A model generated the notes under the pieces. That model was not told the DNA's origin, did no database searches, and saw nothing but the letters and a program-made list of their open reading frames with translations. A DNA stretch of 19,552 nucleotides, taken from assembly GCA_019416065.1 (NCBI GenBank), contig DXYB01000035.1:1-19552 (forward strand). Reading direction: 5' to 3'. The translations under genes were made by a program, and so were the position numbers. Each line of letters opens with the position of its first letter. Position 1 is the stretch's first letter. Shown one piece after another: positions 5,987 through 13,585 of the stretch. The stretch comes from Acidaminococcus sp. GTDB lineage: Bacteria > Bacillota > Negativicutes > Acidaminococcales > Acidaminococcaceae.

Positions 5987-8164
5987 TTACGATTCCTGGG
6001 CTACGCCTTGCAGCGTTAATCCAATGCGCCCCCGTTTTTCATCCACGGTGAGGATTTTTACGTTCAGTACATCCCCCACGCTCAGTACGTCCAAGGGATG
6101 CTTGACTCTGCGTCCCAGCTGGGAAATATGCAATAGGCCTGCCGTTTTGATGCCAATATCCACAAAGGCGCCAAAATCCGTAATATTCCGCACCGTCCCC
6201 CGCATAATACTGCCAATTTTGATCTCTGACAACTTGACAATATGCTGCCGAGTAAGGGGCTCCGGCAAATCTGCCCGGGGATCCCTTCCCGGACTGACAA
6301 GGGCGTCCAAAATATCATGAACGGTGGGAAGGCCGGCATGAAGCTCTGCTGCCAATTGCTTTTCCTTTACTTTTTTCCTTTGGGCAGTCAGTTGGGCAAG
6401 CTTGGCCTTATCCCGCAGGTCTTCCAGGGAAAAGCCCAGTTTATCCAGGATTTTTTCTGCAAGGGCATAGGATTCCGGATGAACTGGCGTGGCATCCAAA
6501 GGAGATTGTCCCTCTTGAATCCGCAAAAACCCTGCGCACTGGGTAAACGCGGCCGGACCCAGACGGGGCACGTCCAGCAGTTGCTTTCGATTGGTAAAAC
6601 GCCCATTACTATCCCGCCAGGTTACAATATTTTTGGCCATGGCAGTACTGACGCCGGCCACATGGGACAAAAGGGCAGGGCTAGCCGTATTTAAATCCAC
6701 GCCTACATGGTTTACGGCAGCTTCCACTACGCCATCCAGCGTCCCGGCAAGGGCTTTTTGGTTTACGTCATGCTGGTACTGTCCCACGCCGATCGCCTGG
6801 GGGTCAATTTTGACCAATTCAGCCAAAGGATCCTGCACGCGGCGGGCCATGGATACCGCACCCCGGATGGTTACGTCATATTCCGGCAGTTCCTCCCGGG
6901 CAAGTTTGGAAGCAGAATACACGGAGGCACCCGCTTCATTGGTTATGATATAGTGTACTTGGGTGAGATGATTGTTTTGAATCAGCTCCGCCGCAAATTG
7001 CTCGGTTTCATAGCTGGCTGTTCCATTGCCGATGGAAAGCAGTGTTACATGATATTTTTTGATAAGGGAAAGCACTAGCTGCTCTCCCTTCTTTTTTTGT
7101 GCCTCACTTTGCGTCACCTGGATAACGCCATGATCCAGCACGCGCCCGGTGGCGTCCACCACCGCCACCTTGCACCCGGTACGATATCCAGGATCCAGCC
7201 CCATAACCGTATGTCCTGCCAGGGGCGCTTGCAATAGGAGCTGCTTTAAATTGGCGGCAAAAATTTGAATGGCCTGGGCCTCTGCCTGCTCCGTCAGCTG
7301 GTTTCTTACATCCCGCTCCAAGGCCGGAAACAGCAATCGCTTAAAGCTGTCTGCCAAAGCGGCCTTGACCTCTTGGGTAAAAATGCTGGGCCCCTTTACA
7401 AAACGCCGCTCCAGAAAATCCATAGCCATGGTTTCATCCCAAACCACACGAACTTTCAGGCAGCCTGTTTTTTCTCCCCGGTTGATCGCTAGGATCCGGT
7501 GACTGGGGAGCGTGCGGATGGGTTCTTGGTAGTCCGCATACATCTGGTAGGTGGCAGCACCCTCTGCTTCCGGAATTAGCTCCGTGGAAAGGGCTCCGGA
7601 ATACCAGAGATTTTTCCGCAGCTCCTGGCGCAGCGCAGCTTGTTCTGCTACCAGTTCCGCCAGAATATCCCTCGCGCCGGATAGCGCCTCCTCGGCGTTC
7701 TCTACGCCTTGCTCCGGATTTACAAACGTCTTAGCCGCATCTAGGGCCGTCCCCTGCTGCATTTCTTGTGCCAACATGGTCGTGGCCAGAGGTTCTAAGC
7801 CTTTTTCCCGGGCCATCTGGGCCCTGGTACGCCGCTTTTGCTTATACGGCAGATACAAATCTTCCAGCTCTGTGATTTTCTTGGCATTTTCTATTTGCTG
7901 CTGCAAAGCGGGTGTCAATTTCCCCTGGTCAGCAATGCTTTTTAAGATTTCTTCCTGGCGTTTGACCAAATTCCGCAGCTGCCCTAGTCGCTCTTCCACA
8001 GTGCGGATTTGTTCATCCAGCAGGGAACCAGTAACTTCTTTTCGGTAGCGGGCAATGAAAGGCACGGTATTGCCTTCATCCAGTAGTGCTACGGTTTTTT
8101 CCACCTGGGATGGCTGAACATGCAATTCTTGGGCAATCAAAGCGGGTATATCTGTTGGCAGCAT
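5987..8164 (-). CDS. tex: Tex-family RNA-binding transcription accessory protein
   Basis: A 725-residue protein with the full Tex layout: N-terminal helical domain (1-~200), YqgF-like RNase H fold (about 320-450, LDPGYRTGCKVAVVD), helix-hairpin-helix pair (about 495-548, NTASPALLSHVAGVS and DVPRLGPAAF), and a C-terminal S1 domain (about 648-718, MRGTVRNITDFGAFVDIG). The family binds nucleic acid, associates with transcription and resembles eukaryotic Spt6. AAAGGAG lies 7 bases before the ATG. It follows ecfT by 73 bp on the same strand with no convincing hairpin in the gap, so it may partly be read through from the ECF operon. Confidence 0.95.
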   Translation of the reverse strand: MLPTDIPALIAQELHVQPSQVEKTVALLDEGNTVPFIARYRKEVTGSLLDEQIRTVEERLGQLRNLVKRQEEILKSIADQGKLTPALQQQIENAKKITELEDLYLPYKQKRRTRAQMAREKGLEPLATTMLAQEMQQGTALDAAKTFVNPEQGVENAEEALSGARDILAELVAEQAALRQELRKNLWYSGALSTELIPEAEGAATYQMYADYQEPIRTLPSHRILAINRGEKTGCLKVRVVWDETMAMDFLERRFVKGPSIFTQEVKAALADSFKRLLFPALERDVRNQLTEQAEAQAIQIFAANLKQLLLQAPLAGHTVMGLDPGYRTGCKVAVVDATGRVLDHGVIQVTQSEAQKKKGEQLVLSLIKKYHVTLLSIGNGTASYETEQFAAELIQNNHLTQVHYIITNEAGASVYSASKLAREELPEYDVTIRGAVSMARRVQDPLAELVKIDPQAIGVGQYQHDVNQKALAGTLDGVVEAAVNHVGVDLNTASPALLSHVAGVSTAMAKNIVTWRDSNGRFTNRKQLLDVPRLGPAAFTQCAGFLRIQEGQSPLDATPVHPESYALAEKILDKLGFSLEDLRDKAKLAQLTAQRKKVKEKQLAAELHAGLPTVHDILDALVSPGRDPRADLPEPLTRQHIVKLSEIKIGSIMRGTVRNITDFGAFVDIGIKTAGLLHISQLGRRVKHPLDVLSVGDVLNVKILTVDEKRGRIGLTLQGVAQES

Positions 8165-8237
8165 AGCGTACTCCTTTTGTTACGGTCGCAATCGATCATG
8201 GAACGATTTCACAGGCTATGGTACTAAAACGTGAAGC

Positions 8238-8915
8238 TTATCTCCACACCAGGAATTTCACCCAAAACGGGTAGGTACTGAGCACCAGCACCAAAAATAG
8301 TGTCAGATAATCCCAGACGTGAAGGCGCTGGGGACGCCGATTTCTATAGGTATTGGGGCCAAATCCTTTTAGCTCCATGGAAAGAGCGAGCGTATCAGAC
8401 TTGGCAACAGCCCGCATCACCAGCGGTTTCACCACAGCCAGATAGGCATATAACCGCTTAAAGACGTTGCCCCTGTTGGAATAACCCCGACAGGACTGGG
8501 CATCCAGGGTCACGGCAGAATCGGCCAAAAAATCCGGCACAAACCGTAGCGCCGTAGTGAGCATAAAGGCATACTCATAGGGCATATGGAACTTTTCCAC
8601 CAGTGCTTGGGCAATATCCTGGATCCGGGTAGAAGCAAGCAGGCACAAAAAGGCCGTTGTCATGACAAACATCCGCAAACCGCCGGTAAGGGCCACATAC
8701 AGTGCCGAACTAAACAGCATTTGCAGGATCACCATCATCCCGGTAAATACCGTCAGGGTCCCAATGGCCGCCATGGTCATGCGATCCCGTTTAATAGAGA
8801 GCAATATAACCAGTTCCAAAACCAGGATAAAAGCTACGGCGGACACCGGCAGGAGAAAAACCCAGGCTGTCACAGCAAGAACCAGTACCAATTTGGTAAA
8901 GGCAGTCAGTTTCAT
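8238..8915 (-). CDS. ecfT: ECF transporter transmembrane component EcfT
   Basis: A 225-residue membrane protein with hydrophobic segments near 7-40, 45-75, 80-95 and 198-222. Two cytoplasmic coupling motifs that dock on the ATPases are visible: QSCRGY (140-145) and SMELKGFG (179-186), corresponding to the family's paired A-R-G motifs; the second has LKG. EcfT joins the two ATPases to the substrate-binding S component. The ATG overlaps the ecfA2 stop (ATGA) and has GGAGGGG 8 bases upstream, indicating translational coupling. It is the last gene of the four-gene operon. Confidence 0.9.
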   Translation of the reverse strand: MKLTAFTKLVLVLAVTAWVFLLPVSAVAFILVLELVILLSIKRDRMTMAAIGTLTVFTGMMVILQMLFSSALYVALTGGLRMFVMTTAFLCLLASTRIQDIAQALVEKFHMPYEYAFMLTTALRFVPDFLADSAVTLDAQSCRGYSNRGNVFKRLYAYLAVVKPLVMRAVAKSDTLALSMELKGFGPNTYRNRRPQRLHVWDYLTLFLVLVLSTYPFWVKFLVWR

Positions 8916-9766
8916 GTCCGGTCCCCTCCTTTTCTTTCTGCGTCAAGCAAAGTAGAATGATCTGCTACAGGGATCTTGCACTGCAATAGCGCACACAAGC
9001 CTTCCGGGCTTTCTGCCCGCACCCCAAACAGAGCGTTTAAACGGGACAATACGGGTTGCTGCAAGCCCCATTCCCCGATAGGACGCTTGCCGTCAAATAG
9101 ATCCTGGGTTTTACCATCATATACCAGGGAACCATCATGGAGCACAAGAGCATGATTCGTATATTTCCGCGCAATTTCCATGTCGTGGGTAATAAGGACC
9201 AGCGTCATATGCTTTTCCTGCTGGAGACCGCTGAGGTAGCGCATCATATCCATTTTTTCCTGCTCATCCTGGCCGTTTGTGATTTCATCCAGGATCAAGG
9301 TTCGAGGCTGCAGTGCTAAAGCCGCCGCAACACCCAGCCGCCGCTTCTGCCCAAAGGAAAGACTCCGAGGATATTTTCCCAAATAAGGCGTCAAGCCCAT
9401 AGCTTCCACAGCCTCCCGCACCTGGGTATCCAAGGCAGCTTTAGGAATTTTCCGATTTTCCAATCCATAGGCCACTTCTTCATAGACCGTATCCCCTAAG
9501 AGTTGGAGATCCGGATTTTGAAAAACATAGCCGACTTTATCTGCTAAATCTGCTGGCTCAAAATTGGCAATATCCACACCATCCACCCGTACTTGGCCAC
9601 TGCGGGGATGATCAAGGGCCATAAAAAGCCGGGACAACGTCGTTTTGCCGCTGCCATTATGTCCCAAAAGCGCTACTGCTTCCCCATCTTGCACGGTGCA
9701 GGTAATATCATTGAGTACCGGTACGCCTCGCCGGTAGGCAAAGTTAACATTTTTTGCTTCAATCAT
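8912..9766 (-). CDS. ecfA2: ECF transporter ATPase, second subunit (EcfA2-type)
   Basis: A 284-residue ABC ATPase. Walker A is GHNGSGKT (35-42), Q-loop Q83, signature LSFGQ (136-140) in place of LSGGQ, Walker B LILDE with E161, and switch H194. It pairs with the preceding ATPase to drive vitamin or amino-acid uptake with EcfT and an S component. A GTG at 9775 would extend it by three residues, but ATG 9766 is preferred because it overlaps the ecfA1 stop by 8 bases (ATGATTGA), the same geometry as the previous junction. The substitution in the signature loop makes this the likely degenerate-site partner of an asymmetric ATPase pair. Confidence 0.9.
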   Translation of the reverse strand: MIEAKNVNFAYRRGVPVLNDITCTVQDGEAVALLGHNGSGKTTLSRLFMALDHPRSGQVRVDGVDIANFEPADLADKVGYVFQNPDLQLLGDTVYEEVAYGLENRKIPKAALDTQVREAVEAMGLTPYLGKYPRSLSFGQKRRLGVAAALALQPRTLILDEITNGQDEQEKMDMMRYLSGLQQEKHMTLVLITHDMEIARKYTNHALVLHDGSLVYDGKTQDLFDGKRPIGEWGLQQPVLSRLNALFGVRAESPEGLCALLQCKIPVADHSTLLDAERKGGDRT

Positions 9767-10622
9767 GGCTGACACCCCGGAATTTTTCCTTTAGTTCTGC
9801 TTCCGCTTCCTCTTCATTACGCCAGGCTCCCAATTTTACATGAAATTTTCGTTCCAGGCCCAGCTTTACTTGCCACAATTCTGGCAAGTTTTCCCGCAAC
9901 CCTTCCAGATCATAGGCCGTATTGGCCGCCTGTTCAAAGGGTGCGGCAACAGTAGCCTCTCCCTGCCGCAGTAAAATAAGATCCGTCATGTAAGGCAAAA
10001 GGTAATTTAAATCGTGTTCCACTGCCACCACCGTCATTTGATGTCGGGTGTGAATACGGTCTACCAGGGCGTAGAGACTACGAGCCCCATCGGGATCCAA
10101 GGCAGACACCGGCTCATCCAGAATCAAAATCTCCGGACGACTGGCGAGAACAGAAGCAAGTAACAGCCGCTGCCGCTGTCCCCCGGACAATTCATCCAGA
10201 TGATAATTTTCCCGGCCGGGCAGTCCTACGTCATTTAAGGCCTCACTCACCCGTCTGTCCACTTCTTCAGGGGAAAAGCCATGGTTCAAAAGCCCAAAAG
10301 CAATTTCTTCCCCCGCCGTAAGGGACACCATTTGGCTTTCATAATCATCCAGCATAATGCCAACTTGCATGGCGATCTCAGAAATCTTTTTGCCTTGGAT
10401 ATCCGCGCCCAGCACCTGAACATTGCCGTGGTACCGCCCTCCATAATAATAGGGCACGATCCCTGTCATAGCCCGGCACAATGTGGTTTTCCCTGCGCCG
10501 CTGGGCCCCGCTATCGCCGTAAAACTCCCCTTGGCAATGGATAGATTAATATTTCGCAACACTAGATCACTTTGGGGATAGGCATAATAAAAATCTTTGA
10601 CTTCAATAGCCGCTTCACGCAT
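9759..10622 (-). CDS. ecfA1: ECF transporter ATPase, first subunit (EcfA1-type)
   Basis: A 287-residue ABC ATPase with Walker A GPSGAGKT (39-46), Q-loop Q97, a canonical LSGGQ (145-149), Walker B ILILDEP with E170, and switch H203. The C-terminal ~60 residues form an extra charged domain, as in EcfA proteins. The start is ATG 10622: GGAGGG lies 8 bases upstream, whereas the ATG at 10643 has no ribosome site. The start overlaps the stop of the S-component gene by 8 bases (ATGCGTGA). Confidence 0.9.
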   Translation of the reverse strand: MREAAIEVKDFYYAYPQSDLVLRNINLSIAKGSFTAIAGPSGAGKTTLCRAMTGIVPYYYGGRYHGNVQVLGADIQGKKISEIAMQVGIMLDDYESQMVSLTAGEEIAFGLLNHGFSPEEVDRRVSEALNDVGLPGRENYHLDELSGGQRQRLLLASVLASRPEILILDEPVSALDPDGARSLYALVDRIHTRHQMTVVAVEHDLNYLLPYMTDLILLRQGEATVAAPFEQAANTAYDLEGLRENLPELWQVKLGLERKFHVKLGAWRNEEEAEAELKEKFRGVSHD

Positions 10623-11184
10623 GGTGCTTTCCCTCCGTGGCATAAAAAACTTTTCTCACCGGGGCATATAATGCCTGGGTCACAGCCCCATTTAAAACAC
10701 CTACCACCAAAACAACCGGCAGCATCACATGGAGCCACACCGTAAGCGGAAGCCCCAGCACCAATTTCAGAATAAAGGTAAAGACCCCACCGCTGACAGA
10801 GGTGGAGAAAAATCCTACAATAAAGGGACGGATTTTTAAATGATCCAAGCGTATCGCCGCAAATAGCTGCACTGCTAGGTAGGCCGTGGTGGCACCGCAC
10901 AATTCACTGGCAATATTTCCCAAAGGAAAGGCACTTTTTGAAGATGGGATGAGTGTGATGCCTGCCACAAAACCGATGCCAATAGCCCGGAGCAGTCCTG
11001 GCCGAATCAGACAGATTACAATAGAATACATGGCAATGGTCCAGTTGGGGGTTACCCCGCCCACGTTAGGGCTTACGGTATGAAGAATTACACCGATAGC
11101 CAGCAAAAGTGCGGTCATAGCCACCCACCGATGTGTATCCCTTGCGCCTTCCACCGAGATCAGCTGCGGAATCGTCTTTTCCAT
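10615..11184 (-). CDS. ECF transporter substrate-binding (S) component, TrpP-like
   Basis: A 189-residue membrane protein with about six hydrophobic segments. The motif NVGGVTPNWTIAMYSIVICL (about 40-60), followed by LIRPGLLRAIGIGFVAG and SSKSAFPLGN, resembles the TrpP/YhaG tryptophan-transporter family, some members of which sit next to ECF modules. As first gene in an S-A-A-T operon it is almost certainly the specificity subunit; tryptophan as substrate is inference. ATG 11184 is chosen over TTG 11190 because AAGGAG lies 7 bases before it. No T-box, TRAP-site or riboswitch is evident in the ~50-nt leader, but palindromes surround the -10 (see promoter). Confidence 0.75.
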   Translation of the reverse strand: MEKTIPQLISVEGARDTHRWVAMTALLLAIGVILHTVSPNVGGVTPNWTIAMYSIVICLIRPGLLRAIGIGFVAGITLIPSSKSAFPLGNIASELCGATTAYLAVQLFAAIRLDHLKIRPFIVGFFSTSVSGGVFTFILKLVLGLPLTVWLHVMLPVVLVVGVLNGAVTQALYAPVRKVFYATEGKHHA

Positions 11185-11216
11185 GTTCAAGCTCCTTTGT
11201 ACAGAAAATTAATGCG

Positions 11217-11267
11217 GTTTACAAGATAGTATGCATATAGTTTATGGTGTAAACTTCTACCTGTCAA
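11217..11267 (-). promoter_or_regulatory. Promoter and candidate operator of the ECF operon
   Basis: On the minus strand TTGACA (11262-11267), 17 bp, TAAACT (11239-11244). A 7-bp inverted repeat GTTTACA/TGTAAAC (11217-11223 and 11248-11254) flanks the -10, and a perfect TATGCATA palindrome (11230-11237) lies between its arms. Both could be repressor sites; no known consensus is matched. Confidence 0.7.
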
Positions 11268-11278
11268 GGGAAAAATGT

Positions 11279-11322
11279 AGACAAAAGTCCCGCTGCACAC
11301 TAGTGCAGCGGGACTTTTGTCT
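11279..11322 (-). terminator. Strong terminator after hsp20
   Basis: Two 20-base arms match perfectly around the loop ACTA: AGACAAAAGTCCCGCTGCAC (11279-11298) and its complement (11303-11322). TTTTGTCT followed by ACATTTTT on the minus strand supplies the T-rich end. It separates hsp20 from the ECF operon promoter, which begins 12 bases further. Confidence 0.85.
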
Positions 11323-11325
11323 ATT

Positions 11326-11354
11326 GGAGGAACCCTTTTCGCTGGGCTTCCTCC
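11326..11354 (-). terminator. Additional hairpin just after the hsp20 stop
   Basis: GGAGGAACCC (11326-11335) pairs with GGGCTTCCTCC (11344-11354) with one bulge. There is no T-tract directly after it, so it may protect the mRNA 3' end rather than terminate. Confidence 0.4.
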
Positions 11355-11359
11355 TTCCG

Positions 11360-11803
11360 TTATCCTTCGATAGCGATAAATTTTTTGTCTTCTACTTTCG
11401 GAGCATCCTTCTTAGGAATCTCCAATTCCAAAATACCGTTCTCGTACTTGGCTTTCACATCGGCTTCCGTAACTTCACTGCCTACATAAAAGCTCCGTTC
11501 ACATTGTCCGAAATTCCGTTCTCTCCGGATATACCGGCCTTCCTCGTCTTTGTCATCCTGTTTTTGCTCTTTACTGGCACTAATGGTCAGATACCCATTC
11601 TGGAGCTGTGCATGGATCTCATCCTTGTTGAACCCAGGCAGATCAATATCCATCACATAATAATCCCCGTTATCTTTCACATCAGTTTTCATCATATTTC
11701 TTGCATGTTTTCCAAATAAGGAACGATGTCCAGCAAAAAGATCATCAAAACGATCCATCATATCATCAAAAACATCATCATGTAATACACGTGGCAGATA
11801 CAT
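11360..11803 (-). CDS. Hsp20/alpha-crystallin small heat-shock protein
   Basis: A 147-residue ATP-independent holdase that keeps unfolding proteins soluble. The N-terminal arm (1-~35) is rich in Asp, Phe and Met; the alpha-crystallin domain runs about 36-140, with YYVMDIDLPGFNKDEI at its start and ENGILELEIPKK (121-132) at its end. The C-terminal tail is short. ATG 11803 is preferred over ATG 11818: GGAGG, inside the longer frame, lies 8 bases before it, while the upstream ATG has only a weak site. It is monocistronic, under a CIRCE-containing promoter. Confidence 0.93.
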   Translation of the reverse strand: MYLPRVLHDDVFDDMMDRFDDLFAGHRSLFGKHARNMMKTDVKDNGDYYVMDIDLPGFNKDEIHAQLQNGYLTISASKEQKQDDKDEEGRYIRRERNFGQCERSFYVGSEVTEADVKAKYENGILELEIPKKDAPKVEDKKFIAIEG

Positions 11804-11923
11804 AAGCCATTCCTCCATTCACTCTTGGCCTTGAAGGTCAGTGCTTTTAGAACCTTAGAAAGACCTTACCAGAAAGTCATCCCGCCAGGATTCCTTTCTT
11901 GTTCTTTCCTTCGTTCTGTATGT

Positions 11924-11966
11924 ATCATAGCACACTTTATTAGCACTGTCAAGCTTTGAGTGCTAA
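11924..11966 (-). promoter_or_regulatory. CIRCE operator overlapping the hsp20 promoter
   Basis: Bases 11940-11966 read TTAGCACTG-N9-GAGTGCTAA, one base off the CIRCE consensus TTAGCACTC-N9-GAGTGCTAA bound by HrcA. On the minus strand the promoter is TTGACA (11947-11952), 17 bp, TATGAT (11924-11929). The -35 lies within CIRCE, and the single mismatch is what completes TTGACA. Heat induction through HrcA is expected. Confidence 0.92.
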
Positions 11967-11995
11967 TTTTTCTATATTTTTTTACCTTTTGACTT

Positions 11996-12634
11996 TCATT
12001 CCTTGCATAACAATTTTTCCTTGGAAAATGCATCAGGTTCCTGGTGAAATAGAATCAGCCCGCCCTTGCGCCGAAAACCAGTATGCCATATTTCCGCCAG
12101 GTCCATCCAGCGCCAGGAACCATAGGTAATAAGTTTCACCATGAAAGTCCCGTCAAACTCAGCATATCCTCCTAAAATATACCAGTGCCAGGTGTAATCC
12201 ACCATGGAAGGCGCCCGGTGTTTCAACGTCAGGCAGGGGATGGGATAACCAGCATCCAGCTGACTCTTCACCTGATTTTTCGTAGCCTCATAGGGAAAAT
12301 TCCCATCCCACCCATCCATTGTAAGGGACGTTTCCCCTCTATCTTTCAAAAACTTTTCAAAGCCCGTGGTGTAAATATCAAGATGATCAATCCCGGACCA
12401 GCGGGGCCGAAGATAGGGCTTCATCTCCATGCCAAAACGAATATAGTCCTGCTTGGTGATATGATGCACATCAAAGGGATAGAGATGGGTTCCCCGGTAC
12501 AAGTCGCAGAAAATACTTACGTCACAGGCTGTAACGGCCGCGCAGCCCCCTACCCGCATCCAGTAGTCCGGAAACCATTCCTGCCAGCCCCCGAACGCTT
12601 CTTCTACCAGAAAATACGGCAGTTCTTTGCGCAT
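11996..12634 (-). CDS. Predicted cysteine-peptidase-fold (C39-like) protein, cytosolic
   Basis: A 212-residue protein with no signal peptide. GGCAAVTACD places C31 at the start of a helix as in papain-fold enzymes, with Q18 upstream (GGWQEWF), H150 in YTWHWYILGGY, and D178 in SWRWMDL as possible third member. It is very rich in Trp and aromatic residues. I recall similar hypothetical proteins in clostridia but no assigned function. It follows the exported C39-like gene by 12 bp; its GGAGGGG ribosome site directly follows that gene's stop codon, so the two are co-transcribed. No terminator is seen between it and the hsp20 promoter. Substrate unknown. Confidence 0.65.
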   Translation of the reverse strand: MRKELPYFLVEEAFGGWQEWFPDYWMRVGGCAAVTACDVSIFCDLYRGTHLYPFDVHHITKQDYIRFGMEMKPYLRPRWSGIDHLDIYTTGFEKFLKDRGETSLTMDGWDGNFPYEATKNQVKSQLDAGYPIPCLTLKHRAPSMVDYTWHWYILGGYAEFDGTFMVKLITYGSWRWMDLAEIWHTGFRRKGGLILFHQEPDAFSKEKLLCKE

Positions 12635-12646
12635 GGTATCCCCTCC

Positions 12647-13453
12647 TTACGGTTTGGCCGGGGAAGGGATCACAAACAATTGATGGTTGCCCCCTTCTTT
12701 CTCCGGGAACTGGCCATACATATCAAACATGGAAAAGAACCGGGACGCTGGCACAATGCCATAGCCATCCTGGTTGTGGTCCGTAGTGTCATAAGGATCG
12801 GCCACAATCAGTACATCATCCTGGGTATCTGCCGTACCCATATCATCATACCCCATGATCACCTGCCAATGTCCGCCCCAATCGATCCAGCAGATAAGAA
12901 TGGGTTTACCGGCTCGCAGGTTTTCTTTGATATCGTCAGGGGTCAGTTGTTTTTTATGGGCCGCGTAGTCCTCACTGGTTACAAGGTCAAAATTTCCTAC
13001 TTTCTGGAAAATATCCTTCATCTGCTCCAGTGTCGTTCCGGGATAGCCATCGGGAAAACCGGGAACCTGCACATCTTGTAACGGATGGCGCAGTGCCGCA
13101 AGGCTCTCTTCCGTATAATCGCCCTGCCGTCCATACCAGTGCAGAACCATCAGCGCGGCAGCAGGACCACAGGACCATTCGCTGGACTGTTGGAGGGTTT
13201 GGAAGACCGGCAGGATAATGAGCGAACCTTTGCTGTGCATATGGTAAAAATCCGGATGGGCGTAATACGGAGATTTGGGATGGTCCAATTTCCGTTCCAC
13301 GGCAGCAGCCCCTTGGTCCTCCGTAAGTTTAGCTGTCTCGGTCATTTTCATTTCATTGCCAAACCCTGCTTTTTTTGCCATGACCGGCAGCCCCGGCAAT
13401 GTAATCAAAGAAGCGGTCAAAAGTGCCGCGCAAATTCTTTTTTGCCACATCAT
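12647..13453 (-). CDS. Exported C39-like cysteine peptidase family protein
   Basis: A 268-residue protein with a signal peptide: basic start, hydrophobic ICAALLTASLITLPGLPV, likely cut after VMA (26). The mature part has the peptidase C39_2 pattern: Q89 and C95 in QSSEWSCGPAAALMVL, H195 in DWGGHWQVIMGYDD, and D219 in VADPYD. Spacing of six between Q89 and C95 matches the papain-fold oxyanion Gln. The DDV..VADPYDTTDHNQDGYG stretch is typical of C39_2 proteins. It acts outside the cytoplasm; the target is unknown. It forms an operon with the next cytosolic homologue-like gene. It starts with tandem ATGs after GAAGGGA. Confidence 0.8.
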   Translation of the reverse strand: MMWQKRICAALLTASLITLPGLPVMAKKAGFGNEMKMTETAKLTEDQGAAAVERKLDHPKSPYYAHPDFYHMHSKGSLIILPVFQTLQQSSEWSCGPAAALMVLHWYGRQGDYTEESLAALRHPLQDVQVPGFPDGYPGTTLEQMKDIFQKVGNFDLVTSEDYAAHKKQLTPDDIKENLRAGKPILICWIDWGGHWQVIMGYDDMGTADTQDDVLIVADPYDTTDHNQDGYGIVPASRFFSMFDMYGQFPEKEGGNHQLFVIPSPAKP

Positions 13454-13489
13454 ACTATGTTCCCTTCTTCCTATCTATTTATTTTTTCT

Positions 13490-13498
13490 ATTATAGCA
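13490..13498 (-). promoter_or_regulatory. Extended -10 promoter of the C39-like operon
   Basis: The minus strand reads TGCTATAAT, an extended -10 with a perfect TATAAT, 37 bases before the ATG. No good -35 is seen. Confidence 0.55.
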
Positions 13499-13517
13499 GG
13501 AATCATTAAAAAAATCC

Positions 13518-13546
13518 TTGCTTTTCCCTGGGAAATGCAGTATACT
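13518..13546 (+). promoter_or_regulatory. Promoter of the CxCPxC protein gene with palindrome in the spacer
   Basis: TTGCTT (13518-13523), 17 bp, TATACT (13541-13546). The spacer holds TTTCCC-T-GGGAAA (13523-13535), a 6-bp-arm palindrome between -35 and -10, a good position for a repressor. Confidence 0.6.
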
Positions 13547-13585
13547 TTGCTTGTAATTATTTATATTACATGAGGAGGAGTTACT

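Noticed and set aside
8165..8237. Terminator or promoter between ecfT and tex
   Set aside because: Only a 5-bp AATCG/CGATT match without T-tract and no clear -35/-10 pair were seen.
11185..11240. T-box or tryptophan riboswitch-like attenuator before the S component
   Set aside because: The leader is only ~50 nt and has no specifier stem, T-box sequence or terminator.
11819..11923. RNA thermometer (ROSE-like) in the ~100-nt hsp20 leader
   Set aside because: No convincing anti-Shine-Dalgarno hairpin could be found by eye; CIRCE already explains heat control.
12185..13081. Plus-strand open frame of about 298 codons across both C39-like genes
   Set aside because: It spans two clear genes on the other strand, has no ribosome site and shows no recognisable domain.
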